Assembly (NCBI GenBank): GCA_904373265.1
Contig: CAJFEE010000001.1
Coordinates: 1-64,000 of the forward strand
DNA length: 64,000 nucleotides
Source: Candidatus Harrysmithiimonas galli
Lineage (GTDB): Bacteria; Bacillota; Bacilli; CAJFEE01
Direction of reading: 5' to 3'
Shown: positions 48,618-58,353 of the stretch, one piece after another
Position numbering within the stretch: the first letter of the stretch is position 1
Layout: each line of letters starts with the position of its first letter
Notes under the pieces: model-generated
Told to the model about the DNA's origin: nothing
Databases searched by the model: none
Seen by the model: the letters and a program-made list of their open reading frames with translations, nothing else
Made by a program: the position numbers and the translations under genes

Positions 48618-49070
48618 AGTGGTTTCATCCCTTCACGATTCTCAATAATGTTTACCATTATATGTTTACTATTTTTATATCTACATGTAATTTTCAATTG
48701 GTTCTGTTTTTGTTAATTTCAACTGTTCTTTTACTGACTCAAACCGTTTAGATACTGATCTTATTTCATATACAAAAACTGTTTGGTTATCAATGGGAGC
48801 CAAATCAATGATTCGCTAAAAAAAAACAAATCATTTTTTCCTTTTTATTAAATCCTAACATAAAAAGCTCTATAACTAAAAATGTCCTAAGAATATGATA
48901 TCCACTCGCATGATTTTTTTACACAATAATAAATTATGTAATTTTATACGATTCAGATTCAAATTCTTAGAACGCATAAGCAGCTTGTATCAACCAAAAA
49001 CGAAAGCTTTACCCAAACCTTTCATTTTTGAAACCTTCAAACAAAATTATAAACGTTGATACCACTTCAA
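48618..49070. other. Spacer between dnaE and nrnA; expected ytrH/ytrI not found
   Basis: About 450 AT-rich bases. In B. subtilis the spore genes ytrH and ytrI lie here; no frame with similarity was recognised, so they appear lost or moved. No RNA structure was recognised. Confidence 0.4.
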
Positions 49071-50021
49071 TCAATCGGTTTTACAATATGTATCACAAAT
49101 TCGAATAAGCTTAGCAACCAATTCCTTTGCAGTATCCCAAGAATCAATGGTCGCACCAGAAGCAAGTTTATGACCGCCTCCATGATACTCGGCTGCTAAA
49201 TCACTTACAATAGGACCTTTGGAACGCAAACGAACACGAATCCCTTTTGACTCTTCAATAAAAGTTACCCAAGCCTTTACACCATGAAGATTTCCAATTT
49301 CATTTGTTGTATTGGAAGCATCGATCGGCTCTAAACCAAATTTATCTAAAACTTCTTTTGTAATTCGGACAACCAAAACCTCTTTACTTACTCGTTCAAA
49401 ATTCTGCATAATATAACCGTTTAATCTTAGAATACTCATGTCTGTTTCATATAACCGATCGTAAATTGGTGTTGTCCTCATACCCGTTTGCAATAACCCC
49501 ATTGCCGTTTCAAAGGTGCGCTTCGTTGTACTTGGAAATAAAAACCTTCCTGTATCACCAATAATACCAGCAAAAATTTTTTCTGCACTGTTTTGACTCA
49601 AACGAAATCCATAGGGCTTAGCTTCAATATAAAGCTGATAAATCATTTCAGAGGTAGCCGCATAAGTCGCATCGACCCAAACCACTTCAGCATATGTATC
49701 ACGCGTCGGATGGTGATCAATTTTTACTCTCATTTTCCCCAATGTATATCTTTCATCACTGATACGCTCTCGATTTGCCGTGTCCAAAATCAATACCAAC
49801 GCATCTTGATAAACTTCATCTGGGATTTCATCAGATTTGCCAATAAACTGCAATCGCATATCTTCTTCTCCAACAGTATAAACCCTCTTTTCTGGAAAAG
49901 ATTCTTGGATTATCGTTGCCAAACCGTGCTGAGCTCCTAATGCGTCTGGATCAGGACGAACATGGCGATGTATAATAATGGTATGATTTTCTAAAATCAA
50001 ACGGATAATTTTCTGTAACAT
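49071..50021 (-). CDS. nrnA: DHH-family oligoribonuclease / pAp phosphatase NrnA
   Basis: Degrades nano-RNA 2-5 nucleotides long and dephosphorylates 3'-phosphoadenosine 5'-phosphate from sulfur metabolism. 316 residues. DHH metal sites are seen: IIIHRHVRPDPDALGAQHGL, ILDTANRERISDERY, KIDHHPTRD; the DHHA1 domain ends in EYHGGGHKLASGATI. The start is the ATG at 50021 after AAAGG; a TTG three codons earlier is not needed. Follows ytoI by 20 bases, as an operon. Confidence 0.95.
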   Translation of the reverse strand: MLQKIIRLILENHTIIIHRHVRPDPDALGAQHGLATIIQESFPEKRVYTVGEEDMRLQFIGKSDEIPDEVYQDALVLILDTANRERISDERYTLGKMRVKIDHHPTRDTYAEVVWVDATYAATSEMIYQLYIEAKPYGFRLSQNSAEKIFAGIIGDTGRFLFPSTTKRTFETAMGLLQTGMRTTPIYDRLYETDMSILRLNGYIMQNFERVSKEVLVVRITKEVLDKFGLEPIDASNTTNEIGNLHGVKAWVTFIEESKGIRVRLRSKGPIVSDLAAEYHGGGHKLASGATIDSWDTAKELVAKLIRICDTYCKTD

Positions 50022-50041
50022 GTTTACCAACCTTTCTTTGG

Positions 50042-51355
50042 TTATTTACTTAGAAATTGAATTGAAACCAAAGCTTTTCCTGCAATTTTTCTATCAAATA
50101 ATAAATTCACCTCTATTTTACCAGATTTTCTACCCAATGATAAAATATTCGGTTGAATTGTTAAAATCCCTTCAATTTCAATTGGTTTTAAATAGTAAAT
50201 TACCGTATTTTCAATTTTATATGTTCCCCTACGTTTCTGATGTATACAGCGGCTGACCGCCTCCATTATAATGGTTGTACAAACACCTATTGAAAGTGTT
50301 CCCAAAGCGCTAGACATTTGTGGGGATAAACCACACTCATAGACCAAAATTCCATTTTCATCTGTATGCTCTGAAAAATTGGCAAGAATTATATCTTCAA
50401 TTGTCTCGGAATTCTGTGGTTGCTTTTGATCTAAATGTAACGCCTTTAGCACATCTTGTCTGCTAACAACACCACGTAGTTCATAATCATCATTCACAAC
50501 TGGAAGAAAATCAATTCCTTCCCAAATTAAAATTCTTGCGGCAGCCGCAACAGTAACTTTTTCTCCAACGGTTATCGGATTTCTTGTCATAACATTAAAA
50601 ATGGGCTCAGTTGGCACTTGACCAATAATATCTTTTGATGTTATCACACCAGAAACCTTTCCTTGTGCATCTACGACAGGAAAATGCCCATGCCCAGATT
50701 CATCATTCAACCGAAGAAGATCAGCAATGGTATATGTTTCATTTAAATAATAAGTTTTTTCAATTGGAACCAAAATATCCTCTACAATTACAACTTCTTT
50801 TTTTACCATTCGATCGCGTATAGCCGCATTACAAATTGAAGCAACCGAAAAAGTATCATAGCTCGTAGAAATCAATGGAAGCCCGTAGCGATCTGCCAAA
50901 GCGATGATATCTGGGCTTGCCATAAAACCACCTGTAAGCAAAACAGCAGATTTTCTATGAAATGCAAGCTCCTGTGCTTCTTTGCGATTTCCTACAATTA
51001 AGAGATTACCTGGTTCCAAATATTTTGCCATGTCTTCTATTTTCATTGCACCAATTACAAAACGATTGAGAGTCAGATGCAAACCCTTTTCTCCACCGAT
51101 AACCGTGCCATCCACGATTTTCACAATCTCCCCAAAAGTAAGCTTTTCAATATTTTCTTCCTTTTTCTGCTCAATTCGAATGGTTCCTACACGTTCAATG
51201 GAGCTAACCAACCCTTGCACTTCTGCTTCTTTCATCGCACGATAGGCTGTCCCCTCACTGACTGATAAATCTTTAGCAATTTGCCTAACTGAAATTTTAT
51301 AACCTACTTCTAGATTTTCAATATAATTTAAAATTTGCTCGTGCTTTGTAACCAT
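50042..51355 (-). CDS. ytoI: YtoI-like protein: HTH, DRTGG, twin CBS and hotdog domains
   Basis: A 437-residue multi-domain cytoplasmic regulator. In order: winged-helix HTH (KHEQILNYIENLEVGYKISV, ISVRQIAKDLSVSEGTAYRA), a DRTGG domain (about 70-190), two CBS repeats (about 190-310, GHGHFPVVDAQGKVSGVITS and FLPVVNDDYELRGVVSRQDV) and a thioesterase-like hotdog C terminus (ETIEDIILANFSEHTDENGI). This matches B. subtilis YtoI, whose role is not well defined. CBS domains suggest adenylate-nucleotide sensing. The start is taken as ATG 51355; a GTG four codons upstream sits too close to the ribosome site. Confidence 0.9.
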   Translation of the reverse strand: MVTKHEQILNYIENLEVGYKISVRQIAKDLSVSEGTAYRAMKEAEVQGLVSSIERVGTIRIEQKKEENIEKLTFGEIVKIVDGTVIGGEKGLHLTLNRFVIGAMKIEDMAKYLEPGNLLIVGNRKEAQELAFHRKSAVLLTGGFMASPDIIALADRYGLPLISTSYDTFSVASICNAAIRDRMVKKEVVIVEDILVPIEKTYYLNETYTIADLLRLNDESGHGHFPVVDAQGKVSGVITSKDIIGQVPTEPIFNVMTRNPITVGEKVTVAAAARILIWEGIDFLPVVNDDYELRGVVSRQDVLKALHLDQKQPQNSETIEDIILANFSEHTDENGILVYECGLSPQMSSALGTLSIGVCTTIIMEAVSRCIHQKRRGTYKIENTVIYYLKPIEIEGILTIQPNILSLGRKSGKIEVNLLFDRKIAGKALVSIQFLSK

Positions 51356-51419
51356 AAAACCATCCACTCTCTTTATTTTTAGAAGTATATAGTGAACTAC
51401 TCACCACTTTGCTAAACTT

Positions 51420-52690
51420 TATGGTTTTTAAATTTGAAGTGGGAGCTTCTTGGGAATAGAGCATACTTGCAAGCGTATTTCTTTACGCACAAAGGTTTCT
51501 CTTATTGACCAAGCTATCCCCGTAGTTCCTACGGTTTGTGTTGATCTTACACGAGTGTTTGTATGCTAAGACCTTCAGCTAAGATATTCTTACTGGCATA
51601 GATGTCTCGGTCATAGATGATATGACAAATAAGGCAAGTCCATTTTCAAATGTTGGGAGGTTTCTTACCATCCTTATACCCACAATTTGAACAAATTTGA
51701 CTAAAAAGAAACCATAGAGCCACTTTGATGATTTCACGACCCTATCCGTAAACTTTGTATTATCATTTTGCAACCAAACTAGACCAAGATTACATCTGAA
51801 ATACTTCTAGCCAGTTTATGACTATACAACATGCCTTTTATTATGTAAGTCCTCCATACAGACCATATCATGGTTTTTGATCTATCTATACTGAACTTAA
51901 TTAGAAAGTCGATACATTGATTCATTATCTTTTCGTATAATCTAGCAACTTTGCGTTTTTATTTTTGACAATCTTTGACCTCAAAAAGATGCATTACATT
52001 CTTTTTCACAATCCACACACGACAAGACAACTTACATGGTTTGAGTTCTAATTTTTTCCATTTTGGAAGTGAATTTATGATTGTTTATCTTGCAGCCATC
52101 AGAAAAAATAGCAAAGTTGGCAATGTCCAAGTCAAGCCCAATAACAGAGTGCATTTTAGGAAGTTCGTTCATTTCTTCTCTGAAAAGAATAGATACAAAG
52201 AATTTCCCACTTACATAACAAGAAATGGTGGCAGATTTAATGACTCCTTTGAGCTATTTTGATGAAGTTTAATTTTCACAAATTCTTTTAGCTTAGGAAG
52301 TTTCAAAAGTTTATTATCAAATAAAGCAATCACGCCATTCTAATTATTTATTGTATAGCTCTGAATAGGATTTTTCTTGCGCTTGAATTTAGGAAATCCA
52401 ACGGATCTATCACGAAAGAAATTTTTATATGTCTTGTTTAAATTGCGTTGAGCATTGGCTAATGCTAGAGCATCAACTTTTTTCAAAAAAGGATATGCTT
52501 TTTTGTATTGTATGGATGTAGGAAATTTCATTGACTTTGAAGAATCTTGTTTCATTTCTTGATAAGATTTGATTCAATCATTTAGCATGAGAGTATGAGC
52601 CTTACGTACACATCCAAACAACTTAGAGAAGAGTAATGCTTATTCTTTACTTGGATAGATTCTGAATTTATATGCCTTTAGCCGTTCTAT
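51420..52690 (-). pseudogene. IS605-type TnpB remnant with probable 3' RNA end
   Basis: Read on the minus strand in shifting frames, the order of a TnpB nuclease is visible. It begins RLKAYKFRIYPSKE and KLFGCVRKAHTLMLND (about 52690-52560), then ANAQRNLNKTYKNFFRD and VGFPKFKRKKNPIQSYTINN. It continues with the RuvC Glu block MVCMEDLHNKRHVV, and ends with the zinc finger CSNCGYKDGKK and DRDIYASKNILAEG (about 51570-51680). Numerous stops and frameshifts make it inactive. Beyond the stop, 51420-51560 holds short hairpins and GAAGTGGGAGCTTC, the place where such elements encode the guide RNA and right end. The rest of 51356-53283 is spacer. Confidence 0.8.
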
Positions 52691-52989
52691 AAAGTCACCT
52701 GCTCTCTATTTCTGGTTATTTCCTTGATTTTCTATATACTTTTTCACCACTTCAATCGGTAAACTACCAATGGTCAAGAAACAAAAACTTCTTGAATCAA
52801 ACAGCTCTTTTTAAAGTTTCTTTTTCAATTTGTAGAAAGTCTCTCTTAAATACGTCATTATGTAAGCATTCAGGTGATCATATAATAGTATACTGAATGA
52901 TTATACGATCTAATTTCATTGATATACTTTTTTGCATTTATAAAACTGATTGCATCACAAGCAAAATAAAAAAGGAAAAGCCTTTTGGC

Positions 52990-53075
52990 TATGCCCAACC
53001 AAAATTCATCTCCCATCTACTGCTTGGCTATCACTTTGTACACGCTTCAAGGAAGGAGAATTCTTTCGGATAGAT
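52990..53075 (-). repeat. Insertion-sequence-associated repeat, copy 2
   Basis: Plus-strand landmarks are CATCTACTGCTTGGCTATCA and GGAGAATTCTTTCGGATAGA. It shares blocks with 53815-53895 (CTACCGTTGGACTACTTG, GGAATTCCTTCAGATAAAT) in the same direction, and more weakly with 27655-27720. It lies upstream of the TnpB remnant and may be its former left end. Confidence 0.45.
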
Positions 53076-53283
53076 AAATGTTAAAAATGATATCAAAGCA
53101 ACTCATAAAAACTTACCCGTTTCAAACCTATTCATTCTCATTTTACTTTTTTTTTTTTAAAATAGCTATTGAAATCACATCTATATATTAAAATAAAGTA
53201 TAAAAATTCAAGAATTATACACCTGAATTGTTCGACTTTATGGTAAAATATACTTGTAAAATATGTTTACAGGAGGAATAATT

Positions 53284-53718
53284 ATGTTAGACCAATACAA
53301 AAGAATTCTTGTTGCTGTAGATGGCTCAAAAGAGGCTGAACGTGCTTTTTTCAAAGCGGTTAATGTTGCAAAACGCAATGAAGCAACACTGATTATTACT
53401 CATATCTTAGACATCGGTGCATATACAACTTTTGAAGGTTTTGACAAATCTTTAACCGACCGGGTTTACAACTATGCGGAGGAACTTTTAAATGATTACG
53501 CAGAGAAGGCAAAAGAAGCTGGACTTGAAAAAGTTGAAAAAGTTTTAGAATATGGTTCTCCAAAAGTGAAAATTGCTAAAGAAATTGCTAAAGAGCAAAA
53601 CATCGACCTCATCTTATGTGGTGCTACCGGACTCAATGCTGTAGAACGGTTTATTATTGGCAGTGTATCTGAATACATCATTCGCTATGCACCATGTGAT
53701 GTACTTGTGGTTCGATAA
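53284..53718 (+). CDS. Universal stress protein (UspA family)
   Basis: A 144-residue single Usp domain. N terminus YKRILVAVDGSKEAERAF, and C-terminal ATP-binding motif GATGLNAVERFIIGSVSEYI followed by PCDVLVVR (pattern G-2x-G-9x-G-S). The ATP-binding class of Usp proteins acts as a stress-related nucleotide sensor. The start is the ATG at 53284 after AGGAGG. It sits alone on the plus strand between IS-derived repeats and opposite ackA, in the place where Bacillus species also have a Usp gene near ackA. Confidence 0.93.
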   Translation: MLDQYKRILVAVDGSKEAERAFFKAVNVAKRNEATLIITHILDIGAYTTFEGFDKSLTDRVYNYAEELLNDYAEKAKEAGLEKVEKVLEYGSPKVKIAKEIAKEQNIDLILCGATGLNAVERFIIGSVSEYIIRYAPCDVLVVR

Positions 53719-53729
53719 AAAATTCTAAC

Positions 53730-53780
53730 AAAAAACCGAAGAAGTTTGTCTTTTTATGATATTTCTTTGGTTTTTTATTT
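53730..53780 (+). terminator. Terminator of the universal stress protein gene
   Basis: AAAAAACCGAAGAA pairs with TTCTTTGGTTTTTT (one G-T pair), followed by a long T-rich tract ATTTTTTT. It begins 12 bases after the stop. Confidence 0.88.
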
Positions 53781-53814
53781 TTTTAGATGAATTTTTACCA
53801 TTTCAAATAAATGA

Positions 53815-53895
53815 GCATTTCATCCCTACCGTTGGACTACTTGCCCGATATACACTTGAGAAATAGGAATTCCTTCAGATAAATATTAAAAATTG
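53815..53895 (-). repeat. Insertion-sequence-associated repeat, copy 3
   Basis: Shares CTACCGTTGG, ATACACTTGA, GGAATTCCTTCAGATA and AATATTAAAAAT with 52990-53075 in direct orientation, so the two copies flank the universal stress gene at a distance of about 800 bases. No transposase remnant is attached to this copy. Confidence 0.45.
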
Positions 53896-53966
53896 AGGCA
53901 CTCTTAGCGGAAAGGAGCACCCTCCTAAAACTCTATCATTTACTTACAAAGAAATATTAAATAGCA

Positions 53967-54092
53967 TAAAATAAGCGCGTAAAAACGTTGGTACACCTAA
54001 AAGAATTGCATGAACATGAAAATAGTAGACGCTCACGCCATTCCTTAAGGAAAAGAAGACGTTTTTACGCACAATTTTTCATTTAAGTCATC
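53967..54092. repeat. Approximately 120-bp palindromic intergenic element, copy B
   Basis: Perfect 12-bp terminal inverted repeat GCGTAAAAACGT / ACGTTTTTACGC (53977-53988 and 54059-54070). Flanks match copy A at 9160-9290 directly (AAAATAAGCGC on the left, CAATTTTTCATTT on the right). The core (AACGTTGGTACACCTAA ... GCCATTCCTTAAGG) matches copy A only in reverse complement (AACGTTGGTATATCTAA ... GCCATGCCTTAG). It lies between usp and ackA ends. Confidence 0.6.
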
Positions 54093-54186
54093 TTTTATTC
54101 CACTATTCCATCCTATAAAACATTCACTCGAATATGGATAAAATTTATTTTACATGCAGAAGACCTAACAACCATATCGCCTTTCA

Positions 54187-55386
54187 TTAAGCTTGATTCA
54201 TCAAGCGAATAACATCCTTAGCAATCATGCCTTCCTCATTTGTAGGAATAATCAATATTTCTATTTTAGAATCTGGTGCCGAAATGTTTACTTCCTTACC
54301 ACGACAATTGTTCTTCTCTTTATCATAAGAGATGCCAAAAAATTCCAAACCGTTTAAAATTCTCTCACGTACGTCCACACTATTTTCACCAATTCCAGCT
54401 GTAAATATCAGGACATCCACACCACTCATTGTTGCCACATATGCACCAATAAATTGCTTAATTCTCATAATGAATACGTTTAATGCGGTTTCTGCGCATT
54501 CTGATTTATCACCATGCGCTTCAATTGCTTCTTCAATATCGCGGAAATCACTAGAAAATCCAGTTAACCCTAGTACACCAGATTCTTTATTGAGCACATC
54601 CATTATTTCATTAATATCTTTTCCAGTCTTTTCCATTAAATATGGAATAATTGCTGGATCAATATTTCCGCAGCGTGTACCCATTGTTAATCCAGCAAGT
54701 GGTGTAAATCCCATCGTTGTATCGAATGATTTTCCATCTTTTATCGCTGTAATGGATGCACCGTTTCCTAAGTGACAAGAAATAATTTTTAAATCCTCTA
54801 TAGGTTTCCCAAGTATTTCTGCTGCACGATGCGAAACATAATTATGAGATGTGCCATGAAAACCATACTTGCGCACACTGTATTTCTCATAATATTCCTT
54901 AGGTACACCATACATATAGTTTTCTTTTGGCATACTTGCATGAAAAGCTGTATCAAATACCGCAACTTGTGGAACATTTGGTAAAATCTCTTGAAATGCA
55001 CGAATTCCAATTAAATTTGCTGGATTATGTAAAGGAGCTAAATCATTTAAAGATTCAATCTGTTCCAATACCTGATCTGTAATTAACACAGAATCAGAAA
55101 AAATTTCTCCACCATGTACGACCCGATGACCAACACCATCAATTTCATTAAAGCTTGCAATGATTTTATGTTCAACCAATGCATTCAATAAATCCTTAAC
55201 AGCAATACTATGATTCGGAATATCTTTTACAGTTTTTACTTCCTCACCATTTACCGAAATTTTAAAAATACTATCATTTAATCCAATTCTTTCAACTAAT
55301 CCCTTTGTAATTACTTTTTCTGCTGGCATTTCAAGCAACTGAAATTTCAATGAAGATGAACCTGCATTGATCGCCATAATTTTCAT
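54187..55386 (-). CDS. ackA: Acetate kinase
   Basis: Interconverts acetyl phosphate and acetate with ATP production, overflow metabolism. 399 residues. Seen are [83 protein letters not shown], and [16 protein letters not shown]. The start is the ATG at 55386, one base after the ytxK stop, with GGGGGAATG upstream; an earlier in-frame ATG lies in the ribosome site. Operon ytxK-ackA as in B. subtilis. Confidence 0.97.
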   Translation of the reverse strand: MKIMAINAGSSSLKFQLLEMPAEKVITKGLVERIGLNDSIFKISVNGEEVKTVKDIPNHSIAVKDLLNALVEHKIIASFNEIDGVGHRVVHGGEIFSDSVLITDQVLEQIESLNDLAPLHNPANLIGIRAFQEILPNVPQVAVFDTAFHASMPKENYMYGVPKEYYEKYSVRKYGFHGTSHNYVSHRAAEILGKPIEDLKIISCHLGNGASITAIKDGKSFDTTMGFTPLAGLTMGTRCGNIDPAIIPYLMEKTGKDINEIMDVLNKESGVLGLTGFSSDFRDIEEAIEAHGDKSECAETALNVFIMRIKQFIGAYVATMSGVDVLIFTAGIGENSVDVRERILNGLEFFGISYDKEKNNCRGKEVNISAPDSKIEILIIPTNEEGMIAKDVIRLMNQA

Positions 55387-55387
55387 T

Positions 55388-56380
55388 TTACATTCCCCCA
55401 TCTGTGTTTAAAATTAATTGTTCTTTAAACCATTGATTCATCTGAATCAAAATATTTTGAAAACCTTCTTCATTTTGAAAAGAAGGTATTTGAACCATCA
55501 TAATTTGTTCAACTGGATAAATTCCTTCACCTTTTTTTCGCAAGATAAAAATGCTTTTTCTTTCCTGTGTTTTTTGAAATAATTCATTTGGAAGCTCCAA
55601 CAAACCATAAATATAGGCTTGGGATAAAATTAATTGATGTACAGCTTTTGTCTTGTCTCTTTCAAATAAATGATTCGGAATTAACAAAAACAAGTAACCA
55701 CCCTCTTGTACATGGGACAACATCTTTTCAAGATATAATTCGTGACTGTAAGCCAATGTCTTTGTTCGGTTTAGCTGGTAAGCTTTACTGATTTCCTTAT
55801 TCGGATAATATCCGACTGGCAAATCACAAACCATTATATGAACAACTGGGAGCTGTATCGCCAAATAGTCTCCGAAAATAAATTCAATGGACCTTTTTTG
55901 CAGCTCCGAATTGACAGCAGCATAAGATAAAATGCTTTTTTGTGCATCTATTCCGTAAATATCTATGTATTCCGATTCATTTAGCTCATTTAAAACAGCT
56001 GTCAGTAGATTGGCTGTTCCTACAGCTGGATCCATGATCGAAACAATTTTACCACCTGTAAATCGCTTCATGAGATACGCAATAAAAACACATATAACAT
56101 CTGGCGTAAGCTCTAAATCTCTACCAGATGCTTCCTGCACTCGAAGCAATATATATTGCCAAATCCGACGTTTATCTTCATTGGACAAAGCATTCTGAGA
56201 AAAAAAACGGTCTACAGCATTGTAAAAAGAAATACTGTTTTCATCTGCTACCTCATTTACTTGAAATGAATGCACCCACAAATCAACTAAATTCAAAAAA
56301 GAGGTTTGTGTTACTTTTTCATATTCTGAAAAAATTGCGAATAATTCCTCTAACTTTTCCAGCAACTGTTCTTGCTGCAC
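55388..56380 (-). CDS. ytxK: YtxK-like class I SAM-dependent methyltransferase
   Basis: A 330-residue protein of the N6-adenine DNA methyltransferase-like family. SAM motif I reads [20 protein letters not shown] (about residues 116-135), with [20 protein letters not shown] following. The catalytic motif IV slot reads [13 protein letters not shown], where NPPY/NPPF is expected, so Asn and one Pro are replaced (DLPVGYY). YtxK proteins next to ackA share this and have no proven DNA substrate. The start is GTG at 56380 after GAGGTG. Coupled to ackA. Confidence 0.92.
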   Translation of the reverse strand: MQQEQLLEKLEELFAIFSEYEKVTQTSFLNLVDLWVHSFQVNEVADENSISFYNAVDRFFSQNALSNEDKRRIWQYILLRVQEASGRDLELTPDVICVFIAYLMKRFTGGKIVSIMDPAVGTANLLTAVLNELNESEYIDIYGIDAQKSILSYAAVNSELQKRSIEFIFGDYLAIQLPVVHIMVCDLPVGYYPNKEISKAYQLNRTKTLAYSHELYLEKMLSHVQEGGYLFLLIPNHLFERDKTKAVHQLILSQAYIYGLLELPNELFQKTQERKSIFILRKKGEGIYPVEQIMMVQIPSFQNEEGFQNILIQMNQWFKEQLILNTDGGM

Positions 56381-56421
56381 AATCTTTCACCTCATAAAAT
56401 TAACTAAAAACAATTGTAACA

Positions 56422-56450
56422 CAAAACAGCCCAAGATAAACCCTGGGCTG
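56422..56450 (-). terminator. ytfJ terminator
   Basis: CAGCCCA / TGGGCTG stem (56427-56433 with 56444-56450) with a ten-base loop, followed on the minus strand by TTTTGTGTT. Ends the DUF2953-ytfJ transcript before ytxK. Confidence 0.75.
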
Positions 56451-56497
56451 CATAAATTTTCTTATATTTTTTGTACAATAATCACATAACATATTTT

Positions 56498-56920
56498 TTA
56501 TAGCGACTTGCCATGCGTAAATTCAAAGGTTTCGCCTTTTTTCTTTTGAAATAAACTTTGAATTTTTTCAACAGCTTGTGGCGCAAGCTCCAATAACCGT
56601 TCATAAATATGTGTTTCTTTGTCCATATGCAAAAGCTTTACACCAGACTGATTGACAACTAAAAAGGCAATGGGCTGGATTGAAACACCTCCACCGCTGC
56701 CTCCGCCAAAACTTTTGGGTTGAATACTTTCAGAAGCTGGAGATGACTTTAAACTCAGATCACTTCCTCCAGCCGCAAAACCAAATCCAACTTTAGAAAC
56801 CGTTAAAATTACACCTCCATCTGGTGTATGAATTGGGTCACCAATAATTGTATTGACATCAATCATCTCTCCAAGATTCTCTAAAGCGGTCTTCATTAAT
56901 CCTTGTATCGGATGCTCCAT
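56498..56920 (-). CDS. ytfJ: Spore protein YtfJ/GerW
   Basis: A 140-residue protein of the sporulation YtfJ family (GerW), required in Bacillus for normal L-alanine germination. N terminus MEHPIQGLMKTALENLGEMI, then DPIHTPDGGVILTVSKVGFG and a Gly-rich FGGGSGGGVSIQPIAFLVV core. The start is the ATG at 56920 after CAGGAGG; the frame can be extended upstream to 57007 only inside the previous gene. It lies inside the last 62 bases of the DUF2953 frame. Confidence 0.93.
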   Translation of the reverse strand: MEHPIQGLMKTALENLGEMIDVNTIIGDPIHTPDGGVILTVSKVGFGFAAGGSDLSLKSSPASESIQPKSFGGGSGGGVSIQPIAFLVVNQSGVKLLHMDKETHIYERLLELAPQAVEKIQSLFQKKKGETFEFTHGKSL

Positions 56921-57509
56921 TTTGATAACCTCCTGTTTTTGACATAATGACTTGCCTATATAACATTTTAAAAAAGAAGAAGGCACTACGAATAGCATAA
57001 CCGACACGAATTTGAAGCATACAGGAAAATGTCATATGGAAATGTTTTTGTGTAAAAAAAGGGACTGTGACAATTTCTGGATCAGTCGCCATTTTTACAT
57101 ACTCGGTTAAAACTGCTGTAAAAAAGTATTGAATCGCTGAAAATAATCCATAAAGCTTTGCTGTTTCATCCGCCGCACCACTGCCGATTTGTGTATGCCA
57201 ATAAAACTTTGTACATGTAATACCAGATAAGAAATAAGGCAAAAAATGTCGAAATACAACAGAAAAATCTTCCTTTGTTTGTTTGATTTCTTTTACTTTT
57301 TGTGAAACCATTGATGCATGAATTTTTTGTTTGATCATTTTTCTTGGAAAAATTTTGATCCGAATACCAAATGGAAAAAGACAATAAATGTTACAGCTGA
57401 TTTTCTCAGCATAAATATTGATATAAATTTTGATTCGAATTCTCATCCATAAAAAAAGAAGGAATAGCATCGCACAAAATAAAATGATAAACACCATTAT
57501 TACTGCCAT
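56859..57509 (-). CDS. ytfI: DUF2953 membrane protein (YtfI-like)
   Basis: A 216-residue protein with one N-terminal membrane segment (about residues 3-22) and a basic, aromatic middle. YFWHTQIGSGAADETAKLYG is represented here by TCTKFYWHTQIGSGAADETA followed by KLYGLFSAIQYFF, the DUF2953 hallmark. It lies directly upstream of ytfJ, as in other spore formers, and probably acts in sporulation. Unusual: the last 20 residues overlap the start of ytfJ by 62 bases, so the original stop may have been lost. No clear alternative start. Confidence 0.87.
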   Translation of the reverse strand: MAVIMVFIILFCAMLFLLFLWMRIRIKIYINIYAEKISCNIYCLFPFGIRIKIFPRKMIKQKIHASMVSQKVKEIKQTKEDFSVVFRHFLPYFLSGITCTKFYWHTQIGSGAADETAKLYGLFSAIQYFFTAVLTEYVKMATDPEIVTVPFFTQKHFHMTFSCMLQIRVGYAIRSAFFFFKMLYRQVIMSKTGGYQNGASDTRINEDRFRESWRDD

Positions 57510-58057
57510 CCCTTCTTTTTATCCTTAATGTACACTACTCTATTGTTTTTATACCCCCTTTTTTTAGAATAAAATATTGTAATTTTATAAATAAAATTAA
57601 TAAAACATATTAGAAAAAATAATTTCAAAAATAAAGAAGTTTTTGTGATGTGATTTTCGTAAATCTCAAATGATATAAAAAATCGATGGGATTTATATAA
57701 GAGCGCCAAACAGCTTCGTAAAGATTTTTATTTTTCATCTCAGACCAACTCATATTTAAAAAAACAAGATAAGCACGATAGATCAAAATAATCTAAATGA
57801 AGCCTCCGATTCAATACTATATAACACAAAATTCAAACCAAAAAATCCAAACGAATTCATAGTTACTAAATTTTATAAAACCAAAAAATGCCACAAGCGT
57901 GCATTTCAAACAAGAATTATGATATGCTAATATCAATCCTCTTAACACATATAAAGAAAGACAATCGCATTCGATTGCCTTTCTTATAAAATACTATACA
58001 TCCACCATTCCATAAAGAAATGACGGTATCTGATTGCAACTTGCTAAAAAATATCAA
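57510..58057. other. AT-rich spacer with the SASP terminator
   Basis: No gene is supported; the frame at 57500-57709 has no ribosome site and no family. At about 57957-57982 AAAGACAATCG / CGATTGCCTTT forms an 11-bp stem, read on the minus strand as the terminator of the SASP gene (followed by CTTTATAT). Confidence 0.5.
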
Positions 58058-58273
58058 TTATTGTTGAGAACCACTTGTTCCGCTCAATTGCTGTTGCGCC
58101 ATTTTTACTAAACGTTTTGTAATTTCCCCACCGACAGAACCGTTGGCACGAGAAGTTGTATCCGCTCCAAGATTCACACCGAACTCAGAAGCGATCTCAT
58201 ATTTCATTTGATCTAGAGCAGCCTGTGCACCAGGTACAACTAAGTTGTTGCTATTACTACTGTTTTGTGACAT
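58058..58273 (-). CDS. sspA: Alpha/beta-type small acid-soluble spore protein (SASP), second copy
   Basis: A 71-residue spore DNA-coating protein. The GPR site EIASEFGV and the [18 protein letters not shown] segment are intact. From [10 protein letters not shown] to VKMA it differs from the SASP at 7662-7877 at only one residue. The start is the ATG at 58273 after AGGAGGTG. Position next to thiI is that of sspA in B. subtilis. Forespore expression is expected from the family. Confidence 0.96.
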   Translation of the reverse strand: MSQNSSNSNNLVVPGAQAALDQMKYEIASEFGVNLGADTTSRANGSVGGEITKRLVKMAQQQLSGTSGSQQ

Positions 58274-58353
58274 GTCTTTCACCTCCTGACACCATTAAAT
58301 TGTGCCTTTCTTACATACTTTAATCATGGTAGTTTTTAGAAGGTGAAGGAAAT

